Assembly (NCBI GenBank): GCA_964580085.1
Contig: CAZOJF010000001.1
Coordinates: 10,849-74,848, forward strand
Length of the DNA stretch: 64,000 bases
Reading direction: 5' to 3'
DNA from: CAYUWK01 sp964580085
GTDB taxonomy: Bacteria; Patescibacteriota; Minisyncoccia; Minisyncoccales; CG1-02-41-26
Below the pieces are notes generated by a model. The model searched no databases. It was not told the origin of the DNA and saw nothing but the letters and a program-made list of their open reading frames with translations. Both the position numbers and the translations under genes were made by a program. This document shows, piece by piece, positions 15,056 through 22,305 of this stretch (positions are counted from its first letter, which is position 1; each line of letters starts with the position of its first letter).

Positions 15056-16642
15056 ATGGAAGCTAAAACAATTAAATTAATATTTCAAGAACTTATTAAA
15101 ACCCGAATTAAGAATCGGAAAGATTTAGATTCTTTTAAAAGGAAAATGGCTAAAAAGTATAAAATTCCTTGTTTTAAAAATATAGAGCTACTTAAAATTT
15201 ATCATAAATTAGACCAAAATAAAAGAAGAAAATTACCAAAAAATATTGAAAACTCATTAAGAATCCGTCCTATCCGTTCTCTTTCTGGGATTATTAATGT
15301 ATCTATTCTAACCAAACCATATCCTTGTCCGGGAAAATGTATTTATTGTCCCAGTCAAAAGAATATTCCAAAAAGTTATTTAGAAGGTGAACCAGCTGTT
15401 CAAAGAGCAGTTTTAACTAACTTTGACCCCTATCTTCAAGTTCAAACTAGGCTAGAAAGCTTGGAAAAAATTGGGCATCCTATAGATAAAATTGAATTAA
15501 GAATAATTGGTGGAACTTGGAGTTATTATAAAAAACAATATCAAACTTGGTTTATAAAAAAGTGTTTTGCTTGCACTAACCAATATGGGAAAAGAAATAA
15601 ACCACAAACAAAAACCTTAAAAGAGCTCCAAAAGGTAAACGAAAAAACAAAATGTAAAATTATTGGGATTACAATTGAAACAAGACCCGACTATATAAAT
15701 ATGAAAGAAATAAAAAGAATGAGAATCCTGGGGATAACTAGAGTGGAATTGGGAGTCCAAACTATTTATAATGATATTCTAAAAATAAATAAAAGAGGGC
15801 ATAATATTGAATCAACAATTAAGGCTACCAAGCTTTTAAAAAATGCCGGGTTTAAAGTTTCTTATCAAATGATGCCAAATCTTCTGGGCTCTACTTTTAA
15901 AAAAGACGTTGAAATGTTTGAACAACTTTTCTCAAATCCTGATTTCCAACCAGATCTTTTAAAAATCTATCCCTTGGCTCTAGTAAAACAATCTGCTTTA
16001 TATAAAATTTATAAAAAAAATAAATTTAAACCATATTCTAAAAATAAATTAATTAAACTTTTAATTGAAATTAAAAAACAAATTCCTTATCAATGTAGAA
16101 TTCAAAGAATTATTAGGGACATTCCTTCAAAATATATTATCGAAGGAGGGGTTAAAGTGTCAAACCTAAGAGAAGTTGTTCAAAAACAGATGCAAGAACA
16201 AGGACTAAAATGCAAATGTATAAGATGTAGAGAAATTAAAAAAGAATACAACAATAAAGAAAAGATTTATCTGTTCCGAAAAGACTATAATGCTTCAGGA
16301 GGAAAAGAAATCTTTTTAAGTTTTGAAAATAAAAAGAGAGATAAACTTTATGCTCTTTTGCGCTTAAGAATTTCTACAAAGAAAAATTATTTACCGGTTT
16401 TAGATAAAGCAGGAATAATTAGAGAAATTCATACCTACGGGCAAATGACTCCCGTGGGCAATAAACCATCATCCTCACAACATAGAGGGCTAGGGAAAAA
16501 ACTAATGAAAAAAGCGGAACAAATTGTAAAAAAAGAATTCCAGATAAATAAAATGGCTGTAATATCTGGAATCGGAGTACGCGGATATTATAAAAAATTA
16601 GGGTATAAATTAAAAGATACTTATATGGTAAAGAAAATATAA
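15056..16642 (+). CDS. Elp3-family tRNA uridine(34) carboxymethylation enzyme (radical SAM plus acetyltransferase)
   Basis: 528 residues. Radical SAM cysteines are in TKPYPCPGKCIYCPS (about 93-107), followed by AVQRAVLTNFDPYLQVQTRL and IELRIIGGTWSYY, all typical of Elp3. The C-terminal GNAT domain has SQHRGLGKKLMKKAEQIV and GVRGYYKKLGYKLKDTYM. Elp3 uses SAM and acetyl-CoA to build cm5U at the tRNA wobble base; the archaeal and bacterial forms act without other Elongator subunits. Start set at ATG 15056 (MEAKTIKLIF); an upstream in-frame start would run through the opposite gene. Divergent from the Trm9-like gene. Confidence 0.93.
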   Translation: MEAKTIKLIFQELIKTRIKNRKDLDSFKRKMAKKYKIPCFKNIELLKIYHKLDQNKRRKLPKNIENSLRIRPIRSLSGIINVSILTKPYPCPGKCIYCPSQKNIPKSYLEGEPAVQRAVLTNFDPYLQVQTRLESLEKIGHPIDKIELRIIGGTWSYYKKQYQTWFIKKCFACTNQYGKRNKPQTKTLKELQKVNEKTKCKIIGITIETRPDYINMKEIKRMRILGITRVELGVQTIYNDILKINKRGHNIESTIKATKLLKNAGFKVSYQMMPNLLGSTFKKDVEMFEQLFSNPDFQPDLLKIYPLALVKQSALYKIYKKNKFKPYSKNKLIKLLIEIKKQIPYQCRIQRIIRDIPSKYIIEGGVKVSNLREVVQKQMQEQGLKCKCIRCREIKKEYNNKEKIYLFRKDYNASGGKEIFLSFENKKRDKLYALLRLRISTKKNYLPVLDKAGIIREIHTYGQMTPVGNKPSSSQHRGLGKKLMKKAEQIVKKEFQINKMAVISGIGVRGYYKKLGYKLKDTYMVKKI

Positions 16643-16756
16643 TCGTAAATTAAAAATAAGGAGGTAAGAAAATTGGGAAAATCGACTGATGCTAAAGAGA
16701 TAAAAACATATAAAAATAGGAAAGAAATGGAAAGAATAAAACCCAGAGTCTATTGT

Positions 16757-16785
16757 CTGTCAAATTTTAATGTTTTTGATATAAT
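16757..16785 (+). promoter_or_regulatory. Promoter just upstream of the SAM riboswitch
   Basis: CTGTCA (16757-16762), 17-nt spacer, perfect TATAAT (16780-16785). Expected transcription start near 16792, about 15 nt before riboswitch helix P1. Confidence 0.75.
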
Positions 16786-16806
16786 TAAAACACAGTTAAA
16801 TAGTAG

Positions 16807-16910
16807 TTTATTAAGAGCACAGGGAAGAAAACTGACCCGATAATCCTCCCAGCAACCCTTAAAAGTAACTTTTTAAGAAGGTGTTAAATTCAGTCCATAA
16901 TCAGGGTAAG
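16807..16910 (+). promoter_or_regulatory. SAM-I (S-box) type riboswitch
   Basis: The conserved S-box elements occur in order: P1 strand then AAGAG (16813-16817), AGGGA, ACTGACCCGAT (16831-16841), CAGCAACC (16850-16857), AAGGTG (16878-16883), TAAATTC and closing GGTAAG (16905-16910). Loop ACTGA (16831-16835) is the exact complement of TCAGT (16890-16894), the expected pseudoknot; the usual pair is CTGG/CCAG, so this is a compensatory change. P3 is CTTAAAA/TTTTTAAG. P1 is weak and rich in G-U pairs, P4 is very short, and there is a small insertion in the P2 loop, so it is a divergent member. No clear terminator follows, so control may be translational. Confidence 0.72.
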
Positions 16911-16950
16911 TGAATTTATTATTGGTAATTAGTTTTAATTAAATAAATCT

Positions 16951-17358
16951 ATGAAAAATAAAACTAAAGAAGACGAAAGTAAAATATCAACAAATCAAAA
17001 AAAATCTGAAAATGATATTTATACTCATAATAAACGTGGAAAAGTATTTGACAATATAATTATAAAAGAAAAAAACCCAAAAGTATCTAAAAAAACATTT
17101 ATCCAAATTTTTATTTCCATATTATTACCTTTTCTTTTTTGGTTACTTGTTGTAAAGTCTTCTGAACAATTATGGTCTTTTGTTTTTTTCATGCCATTAA
17201 TTGTAATATGGTTAATTATTTTATTTATATGGCTGATTATAGACTCTATCATGTCTATCAAAAGTAGAAAAAGTAATACTCCAGAATTTGTGATTTTTGG
17301 AGTTAATCTTATCTTCTGGCTATGTTTTATACTTAGAATAAGTGGTCTTCTCGGCTGA
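16951..17358 (+). CDS. Small three-helix membrane protein under the SAM riboswitch
   Basis: 135 residues, not recognised. The first 50 residues are polar and charged (cytoplasmic), then three hydrophobic helices (about 52-70, 75-98, 113-133). No metabolic motif is visible. It is the only gene after the riboswitch; a strong terminator follows at 17410-17443, so it forms a single-gene transcript. The control element suggests it is linked to methionine or SAM supply, for instance as part of uptake, but it is far too small for a known methionine permease. That link is inference. Confidence 0.75.
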   Translation: MKNKTKEDESKISTNQKKSENDIYTHNKRGKVFDNIIIKEKNPKVSKKTFIQIFISILLPFLFWLLVVKSSEQLWSFVFFMPLIVIWLIILFIWLIIDSIMSIKSRKSNTPEFVIFGVNLIFWLCFILRISGLLG

Positions 17359-17409
17359 TTTTGATAAATTAATTTCATCTGCATTAATTCTCAAATAAAA
17401 GTTTATATT

Positions 17410-17443
17410 AAAAAACTGTCTCTCTCACCAGAGGCAGTTTTTA
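17410..17443. terminator. Bidirectional terminator between the membrane protein and NIF3-like gene
   Basis: AAAAACTGTCTCT and AGAGGCAGTTTTT pair over 13 bp with one G-U, loop CTCACC, with A and T tracts on both sides. Confidence 0.92.
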
Positions 17444-17455
17444 TTTGTACCAAAT

Positions 17456-18403
17456 TTATACTCTAGAAACTCTAGTTAACCCTGAACAAGGAATAATTTC
17501 TATGCCTTGTTTTTCTATCTCATCCAAAAATAAGTTTACACCTATAGAGTCAGAGGACATGTGTCCAGCAATTATCACATTCAAATTTGCTTCTTCTGCT
17601 TCTTTTTTATGTTCTTCTGAAATATGCATGCCTATAATTGTACCAATCCCTGCCTGGGCTATTTTAGCATAAAGTTTGGGAGATCCTTCTGTGCCACCAG
17701 TAATTTCTGTTAAAGCGATTTTACCACAACGATTTTCGGGAGAACCAACAAAGATCTTGGGCCCCACTCCAATTTTACATGCTTCTTTATATTCGGGAAT
17801 TTCTTTTAAAAGTTTGATTATATCTTCAACTGTTTCTATGTCTTTGTTTGCTTCAATTTTTTCTTTCAAAAATTTTGCTGCTAAGTTATCGCAAGGAGTA
17901 TGACAATTCATTAAATTAAATTGCATAATCCGAGCTGCATCTACTGTCCTCTGATGGTTAATGCCATTAACCCCCCTAGCCACTTCGGAAATCCTTTCCT
18001 TCATCAACCCCTCTGCAATATTTATTGGAACTCCATATTTATTCAAAACATCACATTGAAGATCCATTACATCTGCTAAATGGGCCAATGCTTTCCCCGT
18101 GGGATGATGAGAAACTATTAGATCAATATCCCCAATCTCTTTAGCCATTAAAATTTCTGCTGGGCCTATGTCAATACCAACTAATATTTTTTTAATCTCT
18201 TTATCTTCAGAAATATTTAAAACTCTGGAATCTAAATATGGATTTTCTAAAGAATTTATATCAAAATATTCCTTCTTTTCAGGAGAGAGTTTCTCGTATT
18301 TCTCTTTTTTCTTTTTCAAGAATTTTTTAACACCTTCAACTTCTCGGAAGTCAGATTCTATCCCCATTTTAATTGCCAAGTCGAATACTTCTTTTGTCTT
18401 CAT
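17456..18403 (-). CDS. NIF3-like (GTP cyclohydrolase type 2-like) metal-binding protein
   Basis: 315 residues. NIF3-family metal sites are visible: DLIVSHHPTGKALAHLADVM (the HH pair), CHTPCDNLAAKFL, and near the end IIAGHMSSDSIGVNLFLDE (AGHxxSD-type). The family is nearly universal and of unsettled function despite the GTP cyclohydrolase I type 2 label. The N-terminal 75 residues form a helical extension before the core. It follows the CheY-like gene after 8 nt and ends at the 17410-17443 terminator. Confidence 0.82.
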   Translation of the reverse strand: MKTKEVFDLAIKMGIESDFREVEGVKKFLKKKKEKYEKLSPEKKEYFDINSLENPYLDSRVLNISEDKEIKKILVGIDIGPAEILMAKEIGDIDLIVSHHPTGKALAHLADVMDLQCDVLNKYGVPINIAEGLMKERISEVARGVNGINHQRTVDAARIMQFNLMNCHTPCDNLAAKFLKEKIEANKDIETVEDIIKLLKEIPEYKEACKIGVGPKIFVGSPENRCGKIALTEITGGTEGSPKLYAKIAQAGIGTIIGMHISEEHKKEAEEANLNVIIAGHMSSDSIGVNLFLDEIEKQGIEIIPCSGLTRVSRV

Positions 18404-18411
18404 ATTTTTAT

Positions 18412-18801
18412 TTATTTTTTAAACCAACCTTCTACCTCTTTAACTAATTGCGAAGGAATAAGGTCTGTTTTTAGAATATATTTCTCTACCTTTAACTTTC
18501 TGCTTACTATTTTTAAATCGGGGTTAGTATAATTTGTCAAAATAAAAAAAGGAATATTATCTATCCCTTTTTGTGATCTGGCTTTTTTTAAAACCTCTAT
18601 CCCATTAATATCTGGCAAAACTAAGTCTAGAAGGACTAAGTCGGGCTTATCTTCAACCCCTCTGGCTATTTTTTCTAATTTTTCCATTGCATCTTTAGAG
18701 CACTCTGCTGTTTCAACTTTAAAACCGGCCTTTTTTAAAACCGTAGTATAAATATCAATTATACAAGAATCATCTTCTACTAATAAGATTTTTTTAGACA
18801 T
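18412..18801 (-). CDS. Single-domain response regulator (CheY-like)
   Basis: 129 residues, receiver domain only. Acidic pair in LLVEDD (10-11), phospho-acceptor Asp59 in LVLLDLVLPD, switch Thr in FILTNYTN, and Lys in YILKTDLIP. Without an output domain it must act by protein contact or as a phosphate carrier. It lies between the Mur ligase and NIF3 genes, away from the kinase at 22306-23919. The lysine is followed by T-D-L-I-P instead of the usual K-P, a form shared with the three other receivers in this window. Confidence 0.92.
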   Translation of the reverse strand: MSKKILLVEDDSCIIDIYTTVLKKAGFKVETAECSKDAMEKLEKIARGVEDKPDLVLLDLVLPDINGIEVLKKARSQKGIDNIPFFILTNYTNPDLKIVSRKLKVEKYILKTDLIPSQLVKEVEGWFKK

Positions 18802-18837
18802 TTTTTTATTAAAATTATATATTGTTATTATATCTTA

Positions 18838-20121
18838 TTAATTATTAATATTAAAGGAATCTGGTTGCTTTAGCTTTTCCATTTTTTGTTTAACTATTTC
18901 TCTGTCGCTCCAGGGGATTTTTTTATTATGGGCAATACACATCCAAGGTTCAGACCCTTTGCCCGTAATAATAACTGTGTCTCCTTCTCCTGCTGTTTTT
19001 AATGCTTTGATAATTGCTTCCTTCCTATCTAATACAATATTTAAGACCTTGTATTTTGTATCTAGTATGCCCGATTTTATCTCTGATAAAATTTGATTTG
19101 GGTCCTCATCATATGGATCTTCGTTCGTTAAAATAATCTCCTGGCAATACTTGGCAGCAATTTCTCCCATCTTAGGTCTTTTCCATTTATCTCTTCCTCC
19201 ACCACAAGAACCTAAAACACAGATTAATTTTGATCCGTTAGAAAGCGTTTTATAAACTTGCTCTAAAGAATCAGGCGTATGAGCATAGTCTACAACAACC
19301 TTAAAGGGTTTTTCTAACATTATTTCCATTCTCCCTGGAATTTTTTTAACTTTTCCTAAGGCTTTTTTACAAGTTTCTAAACTAACCCCTTGCGACAAAG
19401 CAATGCTAATTGCTGCTAAAGAATTATAAATATTAAATTTACCGGACAAATTAAGATTAAATTGAACATTATTTATTTCAAACTCTATTTTATTTCCTGA
19501 AAGGTTTAAATTATTAGCATTAATAAACTCCCAACTTTCTTTTTCTAAATTAGGATTAATCCCGTAACAAAGCTTTTGTTTACTGGGAAATTCTAAAAAA
19601 TATTTTGAATTTTTATCATCTGTATTTATAATATGAAGTTTTTTACATTCTTGAAAAAGAACCGCTTTAGCTTTACGATATTTTTCAAAAGAACCATGTC
19701 TTTCAATGTGCTCTGGAGCTAAATTCGTAAAAACAACAATATCAAAATCAATAAACTTTTCACGATGCTGTAAAATACCTTCTGATGTTACTTCTAAAAT
19801 AGCATATTTGCATCCTGCTCTTACAGCCTTCTTTAAAAACTTCTGAAGCTTGAATCGCCCAGGCATTGTCATTTTTAATTTATTGAGCTCCTCTTTCTTA
19901 CCTATCCTAAACTTGATAGAAGAAGCCGAAGCAACTTTGTATCCAGCCTTTTCCAGAATAACTCTTGTTAACTCAATTGTTGTTGATTTGCCTTTTGTAC
20001 CTGTAATGCCAATTACTTTTAATCTTTTAGAAGGGAAACCATAAATTAAAGCCCCTAAAAAGGCCCAGACAAAATGATACCAATTTAATAAGAATAATGG
20101 GATAAAGTCTTTTAATCTCAT
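18838..20121 (-). CDS. MurE-like Mur ligase lacking the N-terminal domain
   Basis: 427 residues. ATP-binding loop GITGTKGKSTT at about 39-49, central-domain motifs LEVTSEG and VFTNLAPEHIERHGSFEKY, and the C-terminal VVDYAHTPDSLEQVY and LTNEDPYDEDP. These match UDP-MurNAc-tripeptide synthetases (MurE), which add the third amino acid to the peptidoglycan stem. About 70-100 N-terminal residues that bind the UDP-MurNAc part are missing; instead there is a hydrophobic start (FIPLFLLNWYHFVWAFLGAL). The DNPR motif for diaminopimelate is DPYDEDP-like, so the added amino acid is not certain. Confidence 0.82.
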   Translation of the reverse strand: MRLKDFIPLFLLNWYHFVWAFLGALIYGFPSKRLKVIGITGTKGKSTTIELTRVILEKAGYKVASASSIKFRIGKKEELNKLKMTMPGRFKLQKFLKKAVRAGCKYAILEVTSEGILQHREKFIDFDIVVFTNLAPEHIERHGSFEKYRKAKAVLFQECKKLHIINTDDKNSKYFLEFPSKQKLCYGINPNLEKESWEFINANNLNLSGNKIEFEINNVQFNLNLSGKFNIYNSLAAISIALSQGVSLETCKKALGKVKKIPGRMEIMLEKPFKVVVDYAHTPDSLEQVYKTLSNGSKLICVLGSCGGGRDKWKRPKMGEIAAKYCQEIILTNEDPYDEDPNQILSEIKSGILDTKYKVLNIVLDRKEAIIKALKTAGEGDTVIITGKGSEPWMCIAHNKKIPWSDREIVKQKMEKLKQPDSFNINN

Positions 20122-20159
20122 ATTTTTAGTATATCATAATAATCATCCATAAAAAATTA

Positions 20160-20188
20160 TTGCCAAAAAATAAACTTTATGATAGTAT
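20160..20188 (+). promoter_or_regulatory. rpsT promoter, probably giving a leaderless mRNA
   Basis: TTGCCA (20160-20165), 17-nt spacer, TAGTAT (20183-20188). The expected transcription start (about 20195) is within two bases of the rpsT ATG at 20197. Confidence 0.65.
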
Positions 20189-20196
20189 AGTCCTAT

Positions 20197-20463
20197 ATGC
20201 CAATTACTAAATCAGCTCAAAAAAGCGTTCGAAAAGACCAAAAAAGAACTAAGATAAATATCCGCAGAAAAGACAAAATAAAAGATCTTCTAAAAAAGGT
20301 TAATAATTTAATTGCCCAAGGTAAAAGAAAAGAAGCTGAAAAGCTTTTACCACAAATTTATAAAACATTAGATAAAACTGCAAAAACTGGGATTGTAAAA
20401 AAGAATAATATTAGTAGAAAAAAATCAAGGATAACTAAAGCGATTAATAAAATAAAAAAGTAA
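20197..20463 (+). CDS. rpsT: 30S ribosomal protein S20
   Basis: 88 residues, strongly basic and helical: MPITKSAQKSVRKDQKRTKI at the start, KTAKTGIVKKNNISRKKSR near the end, both typical of S20 (usual form: NK.ARRKSRLAK). It binds 16S rRNA. Single-gene unit between the divergent Mur ligase gene and the convergent holA gene, whose stop codon lies 3 nt away. Confidence 0.93.
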   Translation: MPITKSAQKSVRKDQKRTKINIRRKDKIKDLLKKVNNLIAQGKRKEAEKLLPQIYKTLDKTAKTGIVKKNNISRKKSRITKAINKIKK

Positions 20464-20466
20464 ATT

Positions 20467-21411
20467 TTAAATATCTATTATCAGCATTTTAAGAATCTCT
20501 TCTTTCTGAATATTTTTTGTCTTTATGTCTAAGTCTGCCTCAAAAATCTTTTGGTAGATTTTTTTTAATTCGTCTAAGCTAAATCCAGCACTGGCATACC
20601 ACGCTTTTTTTGCTGGATATGGTTTAAACATATTCAACCCAAAAAAATCATTCAATCCTTTACCTTGATCTGCTAACGCCTTTGCTATTAAAAGAGCTCT
20701 AAACTGATAATTTATCATTCTGAGAATATCTATCGGCATATCACCTTTGTCCAGCCCTATTTGAATAAGATTAAGAGCTTTTTTCTTATCCTTTTGAGCT
20801 AATGAATTTATTATTTCAAAAATATTTGCTTCCAGGTTTGGCTTAACTATATTTTTAATATCTTGGGTATTTATTTCTTTCTCTTTAGCGGATCTTTTAA
20901 GACAAACTAGTTTTTTGATCTCGTTTGATATCTGCCATAAATCATTTCCTATAAATTCCAAAATAAGATTTGCTGCTTCATAGGAGATGCCCATTTTATA
21001 TTTTTTAAGTTCATTTTTGACCCATCTTTGTAATTCTGTATCTTTTAAAGGTTTAAATTCTTCGCATTTGGCATATTTTTTTAAAGCCAGAAAAAGTTTA
21101 TTTTTTTTAGATATTTTACCTTTCTCAAAAATAACAACGAGATCTTTTGACTTCGTAATTTCTTTTATTTTTTTAATTAAATCTTTTTGAAACTTTTCAT
21201 TAGAAAATAAATTTTCTAAAAGAAATAATTTTCTTTTGACAAACATTGAGCGTTGAGATAATTCATCAATAAATTCCTTAAATTCTACATTAGAGACGTC
21301 TATTCTTGTCAAATTCAGTTCATTTTTGTGAACCTTTTTATATTCATCCTGAATCTCATTTAATTTTTTCTGTAATCTATATGTGTCCTCCCCAAAAAGA
21401 AAAATGAACAT
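20467..21411 (-). CDS. holA: DNA polymerase III subunit delta
   Basis: 314 residues, the delta clamp-loader subunit. N-terminal MFIFLFGEDTYRLQKKLNEI, central ENLFSN and VVIFEKGKISKKNKLFLALK, then FIGNDLWQISNEIKKLVCLK and IDILRMINYQFRALLIAKAL, in the usual order of the family. Delta opens the sliding clamp (DnaN, encoded at 37683). It is the last gene after two response regulators (77-nt gap) and is convergent with rpsT, a common pairing (holA-rpsT) in bacteria. Confidence 0.92.
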   Translation of the reverse strand: MFIFLFGEDTYRLQKKLNEIQDEYKKVHKNELNLTRIDVSNVEFKEFIDELSQRSMFVKRKLFLLENLFSNEKFQKDLIKKIKEITKSKDLVVIFEKGKISKKNKLFLALKKYAKCEEFKPLKDTELQRWVKNELKKYKMGISYEAANLILEFIGNDLWQISNEIKKLVCLKRSAKEKEINTQDIKNIVKPNLEANIFEIINSLAQKDKKKALNLIQIGLDKGDMPIDILRMINYQFRALLIAKALADQGKGLNDFFGLNMFKPYPAKKAWYASAGFSLDELKKIYQKIFEADLDIKTKNIQKEEILKMLIIDI

Positions 21412-21488
21412 AAAATATCTTTAATTAAAAAACCCTTCTTCAAATCAAAAAATATATAAATATAATTAAGAAAACAAAAGAAGAGCCT

Positions 21489-21857
21489 TTATTTTTTTAG
21501 ATTAACTTTAATCTTATCTATAATTTCATTGGGCGTAAAATGCGCTTTAATCAAATAATCTATTGCCCCCAATTTCATTCCTCTTTCAACATCTTCTCTC
21601 TGCCCAAGATTAGAAAGAATAATTACCGGAACCGAAGTTGTAGCCGGATCTTCTTTTACTTTTGCTAAAACTTCAAAACCATCAATCCCTGGTAAAATTA
21701 AATCAAGCAAAACCATATCTGGGATTACTTCTTTAATTTTTTTGATTCCCTCTTCTCCATCAACTGCTTCTGTAACTTGGAAATTTTCTTGAGAAAGTTT
21801 TCTGACTATTAATTCTCTTAAAAATTTGTCATCTTCTACAATTAAAATTTTTGCCAT
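21489..21857 (-). CDS. Single-domain response regulator (CheY-like)
   Basis: 122 residues, receiver only: ILIVEDDKFLRELI at the start, phospho-acceptor Asp in MVLLDLILPGIDG (about 51), switch Ser in VIILSNLGQ, Lys in YLIKAHFTP. It follows the next receiver gene by 14 nt, so kinase 22306 and two receivers appear to be one operon. No output domain. Confidence 0.93.
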   Translation of the reverse strand: MAKILIVEDDKFLRELIVRKLSQENFQVTEAVDGEEGIKKIKEVIPDMVLLDLILPGIDGFEVLAKVKEDPATTSVPVIILSNLGQREDVERGMKLGAIDYLIKAHFTPNEIIDKIKVNLKK

Positions 21858-21871
21858 AATTTTGATTATTT

Positions 21872-22240
21872 TTAACCAATTTGTTTTTTAACCTTTTTAA
21901 TTACTTCTAGGGGTTCAAATTCTGTTTTAATTAGCCAATCTCTGGCGCCTAAATTTTTAGCTTTATCTATTTCTACTGGCTGCCCTGAATTAGAAATAAT
22001 AATAATAGGAATATTCTTTAAATTGTTATCTTTCTGCATTTCTTCCATTACTTCGAACCCATCTTTATTGGGCATTACAATATCAAGTAAAATAAGATCT
22101 GGAATTTCTTTTCTCATTGAATCTAGCCCTTTTTGTCCGTCCTCACATATAGTGACATCGTATCCTTTGGCAATCAATTTTTTCCTTAATAGACTATATA
22201 ACAATTCTTCGTCTTCTACTATTAAAATTTTTTTAGGCAT
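21872..22240 (-). CDS. Single-domain response regulator (CheY-like)
   Basis: 122 residues from MPKKILIVEDEE (ATG at 22240); the ATG at 22291 would add an unlikely 17-residue extension. Receiver motifs: VEDEELLYS, Asp in LILLDIVMPNKDG, Ser in IIIISNSG, Lys in WLIKTEFEP. It lies directly after the histidine kinase gene and is the most likely phosphate acceptor. No output domain. Confidence 0.93.
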   Translation of the reverse strand: MPKKILIVEDEELLYSLLRKKLIAKGYDVTICEDGQKGLDSMRKEIPDLILLDIVMPNKDGFEVMEEMQKDNNLKNIPIIIISNSGQPVEIDKAKNLGARDWLIKTEFEPLEVIKKVKKQIG

Positions 22241-22305
22241 AATTTTATGTGTTCTTACTTTTATAATAACATATTGGATTTTTTCTATCAATAATTGATA
22301 TTATT

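Noticed and set aside
16673..16843. 56-codon ORF with TTG start and a GGAGG 8 nt before it, following elp3
   Set aside because: It runs through the promoter and first half of the SAM riboswitch, resembles no protein and has no own signal beyond the purine-rich site. Kept as noncoding, though a short leader peptide cannot be excluded.
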